From contig QZCP01000168.1 in assembly GCA_003956705.1 (NCBI GenBank), forward strand, positions 80,845-144,844: a stretch of 64,000 nt of DNA, read 5' to 3'. How positions within the stretch are numbered: position 1 is the first letter of the stretch; each line of letters opens with the position of its first letter. This document shows positions 1-12,428 of this stretch, one piece after another. Position numbers and translations under genes: made by a program. Source of the DNA: Brevipalpus yothersi (Eukaryota; Arthropoda; Arachnida; Trombidiformes; Tenuipalpidae). The notes under the pieces are model-generated. The model ran no database searches. It was not told where the DNA came from and was given only the letters and a program-made list of their open reading frames with translations.

Positions 1-2
1 CC

Positions 3-518
3 TACCTTTTACCTAGTGCCAAATTTTGGTCTCCTAATGAAACTTTAATCACAACTGGACGTAAAAATTATACTGTGTCAACTTTTAAAGAATTTTTCAA
101 AGATATTAACTACACTCTAGGCTATCATATGTGGCTAGACACTAAAGATCTTACACATGATATGATACCTCCTGGAGTTGAAGTTCATTGTATTCATGGT
201 CTAGGCACAAAAACTATGGGACTTTTGGAATATAATGGAGAAAAATTTCCCAATCAAGAGCCTTCCATTCAAATGGAAGATGGTGATGGAACTGTTAATT
301 TGAGAAGCTTAAAGGGCTGTACACAATGGATCGGAAAACAGCCGCATAATGTCCACTATATGAGTCTCAACAAAGTTGACCATATGTCAGTGATGACAGA
401 TCCGGGAATTTTATCCTACATCAAATTGATCGCAGAATACAAACCAGACAAAGAAACAAATAATTCTGATAGTTTATGGGACAAAATAACAAGTGTATGG
501 GAATCTCTTGTCGGATAA
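3..518 (+). CDS. PLA2G15: Lysosomal phospholipase A2 group XV / LCAT-like, C-terminal part (5' truncated by window edge)
   Basis: The reading frame is open from base 3 to the TAA at 516-518 and gives the last 171 residues of an LCAT-family serine hydrolase. The order of motifs fits the C-terminal half of PLA2G15: a YLLPSAKFW stretch, then FKEFFKDI, then MPPGVEVHCIHGLG, then GDGTVNL and finally VDHMSVM. In this family the Asp of GDGTVN and the His of the last motif complete the catalytic triad; the Ser (AHSMG-type) would lie upstream of the window. Family members are soluble lysosomal enzymes with phospholipase A and transacylase activity on glycerophospholipids and ceramide. The first in-frame GTG at 75 is not the start; coding sequence extends upstream of it without a stop. 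The tail after the His motif, rich in Asn and Lys, is slightly longer than in vertebrate homologues. LCAT itself is less likely because lipoprotein LCAT is vertebrate-type. Confidence 0.9.
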   Translation, partial: YLLPSAKFWSPNETLITTGRKNYTVSTFKEFFKDINYTLGYHMWLDTKDLTHDMIPPGVEVHCIHGLGTKTMGLLEYNGEKFPNQEPSIQMEDGDGTVNLRSLKGCTQWIGKQPHNVHYMSLNKVDHMSVMTDPGILSYIKLIAEYKPDKETNNSDSLWDKITSVWESLVG

Positions 519-3150
519 TTTTTACAATCGTTCCATTTTTTTCCTCTACACTGAAGGTCTACCTGATCGATACAATCGAATATGTGTGTCCGTACCTTGT
601 CGCCAACCTCAACCTACCTTGGACAAGTTTAACATAAATTTTTCTACAAGAAAATAACTATTTATAATATCTATTATGCATAATTCAAAGAAATGAAAAG
701 CTTTGATGTAGAATTCATGAGGAATAGTTCAATTCTAGATCTGGTGACCTCAGCGCAAATATTTGATAAAAATTTTCCTCTTATATTTGCCCATGTGACT
801 TTCTCTCATGAAACCAAATCGCGATTATGAAACAATTGAATACTAGGGAAATGATTATGACACTCTATTGCCAGCTAAATAGCACTATTTGAACTGTACA
901 ATCATTGCACAAAGGAAGTTGAGATTATTTTACTGTGATAAGCAATGCCAAATTGGACCTTTTGTCGATGGAAAGTTAGCGCTTTATCAAGAGAAAATTT
1001 TATACAATTCGGAAGGAACATGATTAAGATCAATTCAGCTTGATGGTAAATTCACTGGTGAAGCTAGTAAAAGCCCAAAAGATGTGAGAAGAAACCAATG
1101 AGATGATAAAACATTTATCTTTATTGGTATTAGACATGAGAACACGCAAGTTAATCGACGTTTATAGATCGTCGAAGGATCGATTATCGAGTTTTTACCC
1201 AAAGACAAAAGATAATAACTCACCTTGAAGAGAGTCCATCTTTACGACTTACAATAACTAGGGTCACAGAGCTTTCTGACCAATATCTCAAGAAAATGGT
1301 CAGTTCGATCTCAAGGGATTCATTTCTTTTCACCTCTCAATTATTCAAGTGATGAGAAGGATATCCTTGGGGAAAATTAATTTCAATCATTGCATCTGTG
1401 TTAGAAAAGTTATGCAATGTTGTGCAAAAAATTGCGTAAATTGTAACCATTGATTCGTTAAACTGAAGCTGTGATCAAACGTTGTGGACATACTCCGGCC
1501 AATGTAGATGAAAAATCTTGAATTGCATCTCTGTGCCTTTTTTTGCCCGTATTTCCCTTCTTGAGAAAAAACTTCAAATAATACAAACTCCAACTTTGGA
1601 GAATTTTTAAACCAACAATATCTGACAATTTTTCCCATTCAGTATGTGATTTTGTACATTAAGATGATTCACTGGAAGACTCAACCTGTATTGTAATTTT
1701 TTGCCCTATTGACTCGAAGAAGGATGAGCTAATCCTCTAATTTTTCACTCACAATTTTCAGTTTTCAATACATTTAATAACCATTACCACTCACATGAAG
1801 CTCTATTCATGATGCATCACATATCCTGCCTTGGTGAAAATTTTTCCCAATTCATTATCTTGCAAGTTCTGAGAAATAGCCTCAACATAAGATACCATAC
1901 CTTTCAATATCTAGAATTCATTGGTTCCCTTTTAACTGTGAATCTAAAGAGAACTATCGTATGCTGGGTATCTTTTTGTTTTTCTGAGAATTATCCAATA
2001 AGTAGCAAATCTTCCGGGAAAAATAAGAACTTACCATTATTGTATTGATCAAAAACTAAGGCCTCTCTCTCCATGAGTTTTTTTGCTCAATATTTTGCTC
2101 ACTCTGAATTTTTTATCAATTTTTTCCATCATTTCATCAGTTCCTACAAATGCACAACGGACAGTGGACCCTTTTCTCCCTTAAAAGTTTTCACCATCGT
2201 TTCCATTTCAAAATACCCTTGGCTCAGCTTGTTCTCTTGCTTCATTGTCAATGGTCAAATCACCCATCACTTCACGTATTTGATATCTTAGCATCCAAAT
2301 TTGATCATGGTCCAGAGAAAGTCCTTAAAAACTAATGAGCCGGCTGTAATTGCGTTAATTGTATCTCTACGCTGATGGCGCTTATTATTCAAACTTTGAA
2401 TTATAATTCAAAGGTTGATATTACCTTCAGTTTCCGCTAGGCGCTGCACTACAGTAAACACAAGTGTATGCTGTAGTAAAAGTGTTGGCTAACGTGAAAA
2501 TGAAAATATGTTCACCTTAAGCTTGAATAGAGAGAGAGAAAGTGAAAAAATATTACCATTCTTTGATCTTGATTACTTCTTGATTAATAAATTGTATGTG
2601 TAAATGTGAGTGTGTGGATTAATAGGAATTGATAATGAAATCATAATCATATTGTGATATTTGATGAATTGTTGGTGAATGAGTGTCCTTTACTAATTGT
2701 TGTTGTCCGATGGTTGGTTGTGCATATTATAGAGGATGATAAAATGGTTTATATATGTAGCAGATTGATGAGCAAAATAAATTGCAAAAACAGAGGTGTT
2801 ACTACATCAAAATCATCATCTCAAATCAATACTATCAAGTATAACAATTTTGATCATCAAAAGTATCATCATCAACAACATTTATTGTGGAAGCCAAATA
2901 GATTGATTCAAGATATTGATAGTGGAAATTGTATCTTCATTGATTTTGTTTCATCCACTTTCCACCTTATTATTAGTGTAAACGATCAAGATCAAGATCA
3001 TCATAATCACATTTTACATTGCATTTACTCACTTTCTCTCTGCCATTTCATCATCATCACTGCAATTAACAGTATCAATTGTATGAGCAGTGTGCCAAGA
3101 ACGACTCTAATTGGTAAACAATTGTCTGGAATAGTAAATTTAGCGGGACC
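519..3150. other. Intergenic region between PLA2G15 and Wdr20, no supported gene
   Basis: About 2.6 kb without a convincing coding exon. It includes the phospholipase 3'UTR side, a block at about 2035-2160 that resembles 13255-13735 (see dispersed element), and, from about 2480, the likely promoter and 5'UTR of Wdr20 with a short GA run near 2530. An open frame of 501 bp ends at 3154 and overlaps the Wdr20 ATG, but its composition (His, Asn, Gln and Ile from TCATCA-type low complexity) does not look like a conserved protein. Confidence 0.6.
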
Positions 3151-5770
3151 ATGAATTGTGCTTCTGGTCAAGATTCCAGAGAAATAAACTCTGTTCTCGG
3201 TGGCACTACTCTAGCCTCCATCACTGGTAAAGAGGATACTGTTAAAAGTCAATTTATCACCAGAGAAGGTACCTATAAACTTATGAACTCAAGTGATTAT
3301 TGTCGAACCAACCGAGTTGGATATACTGCAACTCCCCAAACCATTACACCGGTAAAGTGTTCCTTTGTACACTTACCCGGTTCACCCAATAATTGTGACA
3401 AGATATGCTTTAATGTGGGCAAAGATTTATATGTATACAATTACAAAGGAGTCAAAAAGGTTGGTCTTTATTGACATTCCATGAAAATTAATCATTCATA
3501 CCAAACTATGAAGCTTTCTCTCATGTCTATTGATATAAGCGTTCATCAGTATCGAGAGGCATCGTAACAACAACAACAACAACATCGTTTTATGTTCACA
3601 TTGGATCTTTCTATGTCTTGATGATGCCATTTTTTTCTCTTCAATCTTCACTTTTTGCATGCTTATTGATCTTACCTCTTTTTTACATTCTTAAATTGAT
3701 TGTTTATTTTCATCTTTGATCTGATAATCATAATAATCATCTGACAGTCTGATAAACATTTCATTAACTATGAATCTACTTAGAATTGTGTCTTGTATCT
3801 CACCTTTCCATGAATCCAACAACTTCAATTGTATCTTCTCTTTCTTCCTCTCTTATAATAGGCAACCGATCTCAGCAAACCTATCGATAAAAGAAGCTAT
3901 AAAGGGACCTTACCCACCTGTCATGACTTTAATCAATTGAATGTATCATCTGATTGTGTATATTTACTTGTTGGCTTTTCTGCTGGTCAAATTCAATTGG
4001 TGGATCCAATAAAGAAGGAAATAAGCAAACTTTACAACGAAGAGGTATCCTATGAGCTGAATTTCAACATCTCTTTCCTTCTCTTCTGTCACAAATTTTC
4101 CCGAGATTCAGTATTTCATTTTATAATGTTCACTTCCCAATTATGAATGATTTTCTCCTTTTTCCTTCTCATCTCACAGAGGCTTATTGATAAAACGAAA
4201 GTTACTTGCATCAAATGGGCACCTGGCTCGATGAATCTGTTTCTCGTTTCACACAGTAGTGGGCAACTCTATGTTTATAAAGAAGATTTACCCTGTGGTT
4301 CTACTCCTCCTCACTATCAAATATTCAAGCAAGGAGAAGGTTTTTCGGTGTATACATGCAAAGCCAAGAGCACTCGTAATCCATTGTATAGGTGGGTCAT
4401 TGGAGAAGGTTCCATCAATGAGATAGCATTCTCGCCTTGCTCCAATTATCTTGCAGTCGTAAGCGAAGACGGTTTTCTTCGTGTCTTCAATTATGATACG
4501 ATGGAGCTGGTTGGTAGAGTGCGTAGCTACTTTGGAGGTTTATTATGTGTTTGTTGGAGTCCAGATAGTAAATTTGTTGTTGTTGGAGGTGAAGACGATC
4601 TCGTTACTGTATGGTCTTTACCTCAAAAACGTGTGATAGCTCGCGGACAGGGTCACAAATCTTGGGTTAGTGTAGTTGCTTTTGACCCATTCACAACCAC
4701 AGTTAAACAATCTTACGATTCTAATGCCAGTGACGATGAAGTTAAATCCGATGTTCAAGTCCATTCCATAGGTGATTCATCCTCCATTCCTCATAATCAT
4801 CATTTCAACACTACATCATCCACCACATCTACTTCAAACAATTCTAGTAGTAATTCTAACAAAATTCCCAGAAACTCGCCCACTTCTATTGTTGATTCGA
4901 ATCAAGCATCATCAACTAATCATCGAAGTGTTACAGCAACATCAACTGTCACAAAGTCCACAACATTTTCATCCACCACTTCATCGCCTGCAAGCATAAC
5001 TTCTTATCGCTTCGGAAGTGTTGGACAAGACACTCAAATATGTCTATGGGAATTAACTGAAGACATTATCAAGCAAAATGTCGGTCGTTCTCGTACCAGT
5101 ATTCTTTTGAGTAGTCCCACTCCTGGTACCAATGCAATTGGTCTGAACATGAGTGGGCTAAGTTTACAGCCCAGTAATAATTTTAGTTCACAAAGTGGCA
5201 AAGGATCTAATCAATCACAAGCTAACTGTATGAGTAACAATTTTCCTCTATCCGAAACAAATGCATATAACCACACTACCGGCAATCACACCATAAGTCG
5301 GACAACAGCGTCCGAAATCAAAAAGGAACACAAGAGAAATTTCTCGCTAGCATCGCGAAGCAGTGATAAGAATAGTTTAAACAAAGCTAGTCATAGCAGA
5401 TTATTGGATGATCCCATCAGATTACTAGGCACTTCAGTATGTCCACGACTTGATGAAGTTCCCCTCTTGGAGCCTCTTATCTGTAAGAAAATAGCCCATG
5501 AACGGCTTACCTCTCTAGTGTTTAGAGAAGATTGTTTTGTTACTGCCTGTCAAGAAGGTTATGTTTTCACATGGGCTCGTCCGACTAGATGGGTAAGTTG
5601 TCTTCAATATTGTATAATATTGTAGGTGAATTTGAAAATTTTCTTAAATCTGATCCCTCTTATGCGTTTATTCATCACAGGAAAGCATACAGATTGCACC
5701 CAGCCCAACCCCAAGTATTGGAGGAGATGTGAACGAAGTATCAGAAGAATGTGGTTCTACTGTTGTTTGA
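3151..5770 (+). CDS. Wdr20: WD-repeat protein 20, cofactor of USP12/USP46 deubiquitinases
   Basis: Four coding exons, 3151-3459, 3862-4044, 4180-5592 and 5681-5770, join in phase 0 at every GT-AG junction and give 664 residues. Sequence hallmarks are those of WDR20: VKSQFITREGTYKL near the N-terminus, LLVGFSAGQIQLVDPIKKE, VTCIKWAPGS, YFGGLLCVCWSPD, GGEDDLVTVWS, GHKSWVSVVAFDP, RFGSVGQDTQICLWEL and VPLLEPLICKKIAHERLTSLVF. In animals WDR20 forms a beta-propeller that binds USP12-UAF1 and USP46-UAF1 and stimulates deubiquitination. The protein is longer than human WDR20 (569 residues) because of Ser/Thr/Asn-rich inserts in the loop before and after the RFGSVGQDTQ motif. The start ATG has the context gggaccATGa and lies about 25 codons before the conserved block. 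The short last exon ends in STVV. The identification is secure; only the 5'UTR is unresolved. Confidence 0.95.
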
Positions 5771-5866
5771 TATTCTCACTCTAAATCTCTTCAAAGTGCC
5801 ACAAGATTTGTCTCAACAGATAAAAGTGGCTTTGTTCCACCATAGCTACAGCATCAAAATTTGTAA

Positions 5867-5872
5867 AATAAA
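5867..5872 (+). promoter_or_regulatory. Polyadenylation signal AATAAA of Wdr20
   Basis: Canonical AATAAA about 100 bases after the Wdr20 stop codon, followed by T-rich and GT-containing sequence. Its position fits a short 3'UTR. Confidence 0.6.
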
Positions 5873-7197
5873 CTTTTCTAGTCTTGTACAAACCAAACCG
5901 AGAAGAGTTGTTATTCGATAAGTTGACTGTTATTGCGTTATGAATGATTTCATTTTGTTATAAGTTGAGGAAATCAAGCGAAATCTGAGCCAAGAAGCCA
6001 AATCTGTTGATTTGATCAAGTAGCGATCGAAATGAATCGATGGCTTCCAAACATCTCTTGACTCAATCATAGACGGAGCTGATTAAGAACATTCTTCCTT
6101 AGATCTGCCGATTTATCTCTGAGGGTTTAATCGATACGTGTTGATGTACCGATATTTGTGTCCATCTCTATTATGCAGCGTATACCGTATATTCGCGCTT
6201 TTAAGAAACAACAGTAGAAGCTACAGATTAGCACTGTTAAAGGCAGGACTTGAAAGCGAGTAAACGGTATGTTGTGTGTGGTTGTGAGAACTCGAAGGTT
6301 CAGGATTTCCAAACGGACACATCTCATGGATAAGCCACGTAAGGCTTATATTCGATGGATTTCGACGGAAACATGAACAAAAAAATCTCATTTCGATTAG
6401 TTTTACTGTGTAATCGCACCTCCGAAAAATCAACTTTATTAAGACTAACAGAAGAGCTCAGCAGCCAGATTTTATTCGACTTGTAGATGAGATTTGCCAA
6501 AGTTCACCAGAAAAAATGAGGTATAGAACTTTCCTCATAATTAACGATAAATGTGATCTGATGAAGAGAGTGCGAATTTGTTTAGCACAAAAAATTTCTT
6601 CATTTGATTTAAATTGATTCTGCCAGCATGTTTTCTTGTGTCGATCAGTTGAATGAAGAACCTTTCCTAAAGTTCATCTGAGTATCTTTACGTCAAATCA
6701 TTCAGTTCGTAATATTCATCTGAGAGATCCTGAGTTTGTGGAAGTTTCTGATCATATTATTGCTAGAAAGGTTATTCTCTCTGCCCCCCGGATATCTGTG
6801 TTTAATCTAGAAACATTTCGCTCTATTCCATCATACCATATGTATATTATGTTAACATCGAAAAGGCTTATCATTGAGGAAGTGAATGAATTTCTAACGA
6901 TTCAGAGCTCAATTTTCATGTAGTTTTCATATCTTGATCATTCTTATGCTTCATGGAGTCTTATTTTTTAAGATCCTGATGATACGAGATAAGAAATAAA
7001 CGAACATAATGTTTCAAATGAACCTTGAGGAAATTATTCATAGTTGAACGTAAATATCGATATCGAACCTCACTTTTGTGCAACATGGAAGAGAAAAGAT
7101 TGCATTTCTGTTCCAACAGTTTTGAAACACGTCACTCTAAATCAGGGAGTTTAATAAATAAAATTTCCCAATTTTTTGAGTAGAGTAAGATTTTTTC

Positions 7198-7198
<1 letters not shown>

Positions 7199-7231
<33 letters not shown>
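7199..7231. repeat. (TC)n microsatellite
   Basis: Pure TC dinucleotide run, first of many in the window; sits immediately 5' of the hairpin-bearing dispersed block. Confidence 0.95.
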
Positions 7232-7233
<2 letters not shown>

Positions 7234-7276
7234 GTTTCTCTGTCATTGTACCAATATTTCTGATCAATCCAACCCT

Positions 7277-7326
7277 AATCTCATTCGTCATTGAGATTAA
7301 GGTGACCGATTGATGACATCCAGGCG
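7277..7326. repeat. Copy 1 of dispersed element with 7-bp hairpin
   Basis: The arms AATCTCA and TGAGATT (7277-7283 and 7292-7298) enclose an 8-base loop and are followed by GACCGATTGA and ATCCAGGCG. The same layout, hairpin then CACCGATTGA then ATCCAGGCG, recurs at 13139-13188 with both ends of the stem changed in a compensatory way. Flanks are also alike: a CT tract upstream and a GAGAGGAAAAC block downstream. Function unknown; it may be a mobile-element remnant, a structured RNA, or a short minus-strand peptide-coding piece. Confidence 0.5.
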
Positions 7327-7856
7327 AAACTGCCTTGCTCAGGTCTGGTTGAGAGAAATATGGAAAGAGAGAGGAAAACTCACTCTTCACTTTTAGGCCA
7401 AAGACTGAGACTTCATTCTGTTAAACGGAAATTCTCCTGAGAAAGCAGCCTTTTCGAAGCGTGTACTCAATAAATAGCAAATTTTTTGGAAAGAATAAAG
7501 GTTTCCCATTATTCCTCTAATAAAAGCTCCGATCTTATGATGTGAAAGAAAATGAATGATTGATTTCTGTCTCTTAGAGTTTAAAAAACGATGGCAAAAT
7601 CACAGGCACATGAAGAAACCGAAATTTTCATTTCAACATTTTGATTGTCAATCTTCTATACATTCAAAGCACGATACCTGAGAACTACTTAATCAATAAG
7701 TAACAAACTAACTCGGCTTACAAAATTCTTAACCCAATGTTCATTGGAAACAACCATTCCTTGATAATAGCTCAGACACTTAGCTATTCAATTTTACCAG
7801 AGAATTTTAACTAGAGCATTTATTTAAGCAGAAGAAAAACTAAAGTTTTGTCTCGC

Positions 7857-7858
<2 letters not shown>

Positions 7859-7915
<57 letters not shown>
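7859..7915. repeat. (GA)n microsatellite
   Basis: Uninterrupted GA run of about 57 bases in the Wdr20-Ror intergenic region. Confidence 0.95.
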
Positions 7916-7916
<1 letters not shown>

Positions 7917-7987
7917 AAAAATTTTCCAGGCAAAGTTGAAAATTTGGTCCAGAATGAGAGTTGAGCTCATAAGCTTCCCAGCCATTG

Positions 7988-7990
<3 letters not shown>

Positions 7991-8028
<38 letters not shown>
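7991..8028. repeat. (GA)n microsatellite
   Basis: Second GA run, followed by imperfect GAGAGAGGAA repeats to about 8055. Confidence 0.95.
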
Positions 8029-8030
<2 letters not shown>

Positions 8031-8446
8031 GAGAGAGGAAGAGAGAGAAAGAAAAACAAGCGGCCTGATGACTTACTATGACTTTTGGTGATTCTTCTTC
8101 GAAGCTTAACTGTTGTTAACGAGGAACTTTTGCCTTCATTTTGCCAACTCAGTTTGCCTCCATATGTATGTCCTTGTATGTCTGTGTGTTTTTCTGTGAA
8201 TCTGTGGACCTTATCAGGTGCTAACTCTTCGATACCTTATGTGACCATTTAATCTGTGTTCTTCATCAAACAACTCGAATGTTTCATACTTCACATTGAT
8301 TTTTCGCGCCATTCTACTGACCGGCTAAAAGAAGATGATATAAATTTTTGAAATTTCAATCCCATGTATTATCTCTTGATTGCCTTCAGACAAAAAGTCT
8401 AGTTTTTTTCGGCATGTTGATCTCCCATAATCACAAAAACTGTTTG

Positions 8447-9854
8447 ATGGAAATCTTTTCACTACGTTCGTCACTATCGAAATCAATCTTAATATATTAT
8501 TATTGTTTTAATTCAGCTTTAATTTTACTACTAACTAATTGTGAGCCTATTTTAGGTAAGAATAAGATTGTTTGATTGTTTTTTTCTCCATTAGATTTCA
8601 AAATAATAAGAAAGAGCAATCTTCTCATATTCAACAGCAAAATCAACAAAATTCTCATCACCGGAAGTATTCAACTCTTATCATGGACTATCTCCATTCG
8701 AATCGTTAAGCTCTTGGTATGTAACAATTCAAACAATTTCTTTCTCATTACCTAGGGCAAGCTCCTCTCTCTTTCTCTTTCTCTTTTCCGTAAGTTTTGC
8801 TTTATAACTCAACTATCCAGAGACTTGAGCTATTCTGAGCTGTATTTAGAATTGAGAGAATTGCTACTCTTGGAATGCAAATTCTTCTTTCCCAAGTTCT
8901 TTTTCCTCAACTTTGGCCTCAACTTTCCGCTCATCTCGAAGTCGAGTATAGCTAGTTAGTGATGAGCTCTTGTCAAAGTCTCACATTTCTTCCCATAGCC
9001 TCGCGTTCAGATGCTGTTCAAGTTGAGACTAGCTGGCAATTGAGTGTCGTTGGTCCAGAACGAAAATTAGGTCTTGATTTTAACTCAAGAGCTGTCAATT
9101 TTTTGGCTCTCAATTTTGTTCTCCACAACCGAAATTGATAACTACTAGCCAATCGGATTTGTGGAGAGAACAATTTGGGCTCAAATCATATCAATTTTAA
9201 CGAGAGTACATTGGATAAAATGGGAGATAAATTGATGAGTTTAAAGTACTTGATATGTGGCTGTAATTGTTTTAGGCATTTGTTTTATGTTCAAAAAGAA
9301 TCATTTGATATTGGTTGAATATGGAGCCTCAAGTGTTTAGAGCAAGTAAAATTTGACTTTCCAGTAATTTTGCCGGTTTTAGTATCTTAAATATAGTTTT
9401 TTTCCAAACGGATATGAGCAAGAAATAGGAATAGAAGGAAAAAATGTTAGCACTTTAATTGATCAACTTTAGTTATTTATTATTGCTATGAATACCTAAT
9501 ATTCATCTTCTCCACTTATCACATCTCATCTACACATCTGATCACTGATTCTCCATCTCTATCTCTATCATCCAGGAATTTATCGTCCAGATCAAATTTT
9601 ATGGAGACATCCAATGATGATGAGAATAAATTTAATTTACCACCATCATCCTCGACAAACCAATCAACAGCATCCACATCATCACCACTTGTGCCATCCG
9701 CATCATTATCCATCTCTCATCATAAGTCACCAGTCCAGGGATCATCAAAAAATTTTACTCCACATTCTTTTGGTGAGACAGATTCTCCATTTATCAATCA
9801 CCTCAGAAGTGTGAAATTTCCAGAATTATTTTGATATTGATCAATGAGGGTCGG

Positions 9855-9909
<55 letters not shown>

Positions 9910-12385
9910 TAAGTAGATATAAAATTCTCTCCACATCACTCTTCTATTCATCCTCCAGTGAGGGATTGAAAACCTTTCATGAAGTCATCAACTTTTCAAG
10001 TGCATGATGATTTGAACATTATTATTGAATATTGAAAAAAAGGCACAACTTCCCACCTACTTGTCATCATCTGCAATGCGATTTGAGGCCATAAAAAAGC
10101 AGATGATCATATTGTACATGGTAGAGGAATAGAAAGAGAAAAATGATAATTTTCCGAAACCATAACATCTTATTCAAACCTTTTAATGCATCTTTTTCAC
10201 TTTTCTCTCGTATTTTTTCTTTTTCAATTCAGATTTTGACACCAACAATTCGGGTAGCGTTGGAAGTGATACCAACAATAGCAGTAAATCAATTATACTG
10301 AAAAAAGGTCTATCCAATGTGACCAGAACAACCGGTGACAATGTTGCCCTCAAATGTGACTTTATTTCTACTACTGGTGATAAGAAAATTAAAGTTGATT
10401 GGTTCAAAAATATGGTGCTAATCGAATCAGATGAGGATAAAATAACAATCAAAACAAGTTTCAAAAAGATGCCTAATTCTCAAAAATCTGAGCACAAATT
10501 GATCTCATCCAGATTACGTTTAAGCAAGGTGAATGTATTCGATTCCGGCTTCTTCAGGTGTGAAGCTTCCGATTCAAATGATTCGGTGGAAAGTGAAGCT
10601 GTACTCAAAATTGAAGCAGGTAAGCTACCTGTACAAGTGTCAAAAATCATTTCTCATCTTTTAGCCTCCTTTCTACCTCCCTCCTCCCCAAGGCCCTAAG
10701 CAATTCAATCTGATATCCTAATCTTGGGTCGCATCATATTTGCACAATTTTCATCTTCCTCAAAATACCGCATTCTCTCACGTTGCATGTGTGTGTTGAT
10801 TCAGGGAACCAAAAAAAGAAACATTATTTCAGTGGGCAAGATATTTGAGAAGAAAATTTTCTTGAGGAACCATGTTATAGTTACACCAAGATCACTGGAA
10901 CAGTTTACAGTAGAGAGGCTTTTGGTCATGAGGTTTCAAATGTTTTTTCTCCTAGTATTTAATTATAGAGAACACAGAACTCAAGTGATACATAATTTGA
11001 AAATGAGAGTTTCAAACCGGATGGACAAGCTCTCACGTTTATGTGTGAAAAGTTTTTCCAAAACTACTTTCCTGATTAATGTGCTGAAAATTTTTCTGGA
11101 TCATTTTAGCAGATTTATTGATTCCTGAATATTTTCTCTCTCTCTCTCTCTCCATGATATTTCCAGGAGATGAACCAGTCACTTATTCATCAATTTCTGC
11201 AGACACTTTGCACGTTCAACCATCGTTCATGGGCTTCAATTCAGCAAGGTAAGCATGAAACTTTGTCTTCTCTTTCCATCTTTATCATGTGTGTTCTGTT
11301 TGTTGAATCATTTTCTTTTTCTCTTCTTGATAATCATTCACCATTACTTTATCACTAAACGCCCCTGTCAGGCACCTAAATGGCCAATTTAAAAAACCCA
11401 GGGTGCTGTAGATAGATGAAAGGGGGGAAAGAAATTCTCTTTTCCGGTTCTGCTAAAAGAAGATTAAGAAAAATTTATTCCCAAATCTTTTGCTTAAGCT
11501 ACCCGCTCGCTTATCATAACTAATGAATATTCAAATGAGTATCACTGAATATCGGATAGAAGCGGGAAAATATAGCTTCTGGTGTTGCTTTGCCGGTACG
11601 ATAAGGCCAACTTTTGACGGCTCATCAACGTGTCATTTGGGTTGTGATATGGAGAACAGCTAATCGGCCGAATGAGATAGGAAGTGATGGTGGTAGGTCG
11701 TCCGGTCTAAGGAAAATCGGGCCACCAACAGAGTATATCATGTGTGTACTTCAAGTATATATACATTCACACTGATTGGTCTTGATCAGCCCAAAATAGC
11801 CGGGCTCAATGTATATACCATTTGAACACCAGGCATCCTGTGCTCCAGGCTGTTTATCTTTTCTCTCTCTCTTTCACTTTGTTTCGATAAGTCTGTGGTT
11901 TTGCTTAGTTAATCTCAATGAATGATACTCTGAACTTATGTTCAATATTTTCACTCACATTCACACATAACCATTTCAAGCGAATGGAAGATGAAAGAAT
12001 GGATAGCTTACTCGGATGAGAAAATTTTTTTCCCATACTTGCTCCGTTTTTATGATGATATTTTCATGAATCATGTTAATCCTATCGAGTTTTGACGAGT
12101 TTACGCTTGAAAATTTGGAATGAAAAATCAGCAAAAAGCATTAAGTTTGGCCAAGTTTTTTTCCCTCCATTTTTTGAGTTGAACAACTCTTATTCTACAT
12201 TCTTTTCTCGTTTCCATCAAAAAAGCTACAAAATTGGAGAAAAAACCTTCAACGAAACCAGTGTAAAGTTCAGATTGCTCTCTCTATATATCTTGAAAAA
12301 ATTGAACAATCTTGAGGGCGTTGAATTATGAGGAACCCGAAACGAAAAAGGTCAAGTTGCTCTCTTTATTCATATTTACTCTCCA

Positions 12386-12428
<43 letters not shown>

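Larger units (their letters stand above)
5771..8446. other. Intergenic region between Wdr20 and Ror
   Basis: No supported coding exon. It contains Wdr20 3' sequence, a (TC)n tract at 7199-7231 followed by a hairpin-bearing block (7277-7330) that recurs at 13139-13190, and two (GA)n tracts at 7859-7915 and 7991-8028. The promoter of the long Ror form should lie here or just downstream, but no clear TATA or initiator element can be picked. Confidence 0.5.

Noticed and set aside
3566..3586. (CAA)n run in Wdr20 intron 1
   Set aside because: Short simple repeat inside an intron; no evidence for a function.
8595..8716. Possible extra Ror exon between a TTTTCTCCATTAG acceptor and a GTATGT donor
   Set aside because: It would leave an intron of only 39 bases, its end phase does not fit the next exon at 9473, and neither frame has convincing content; it may be 5'UTR.
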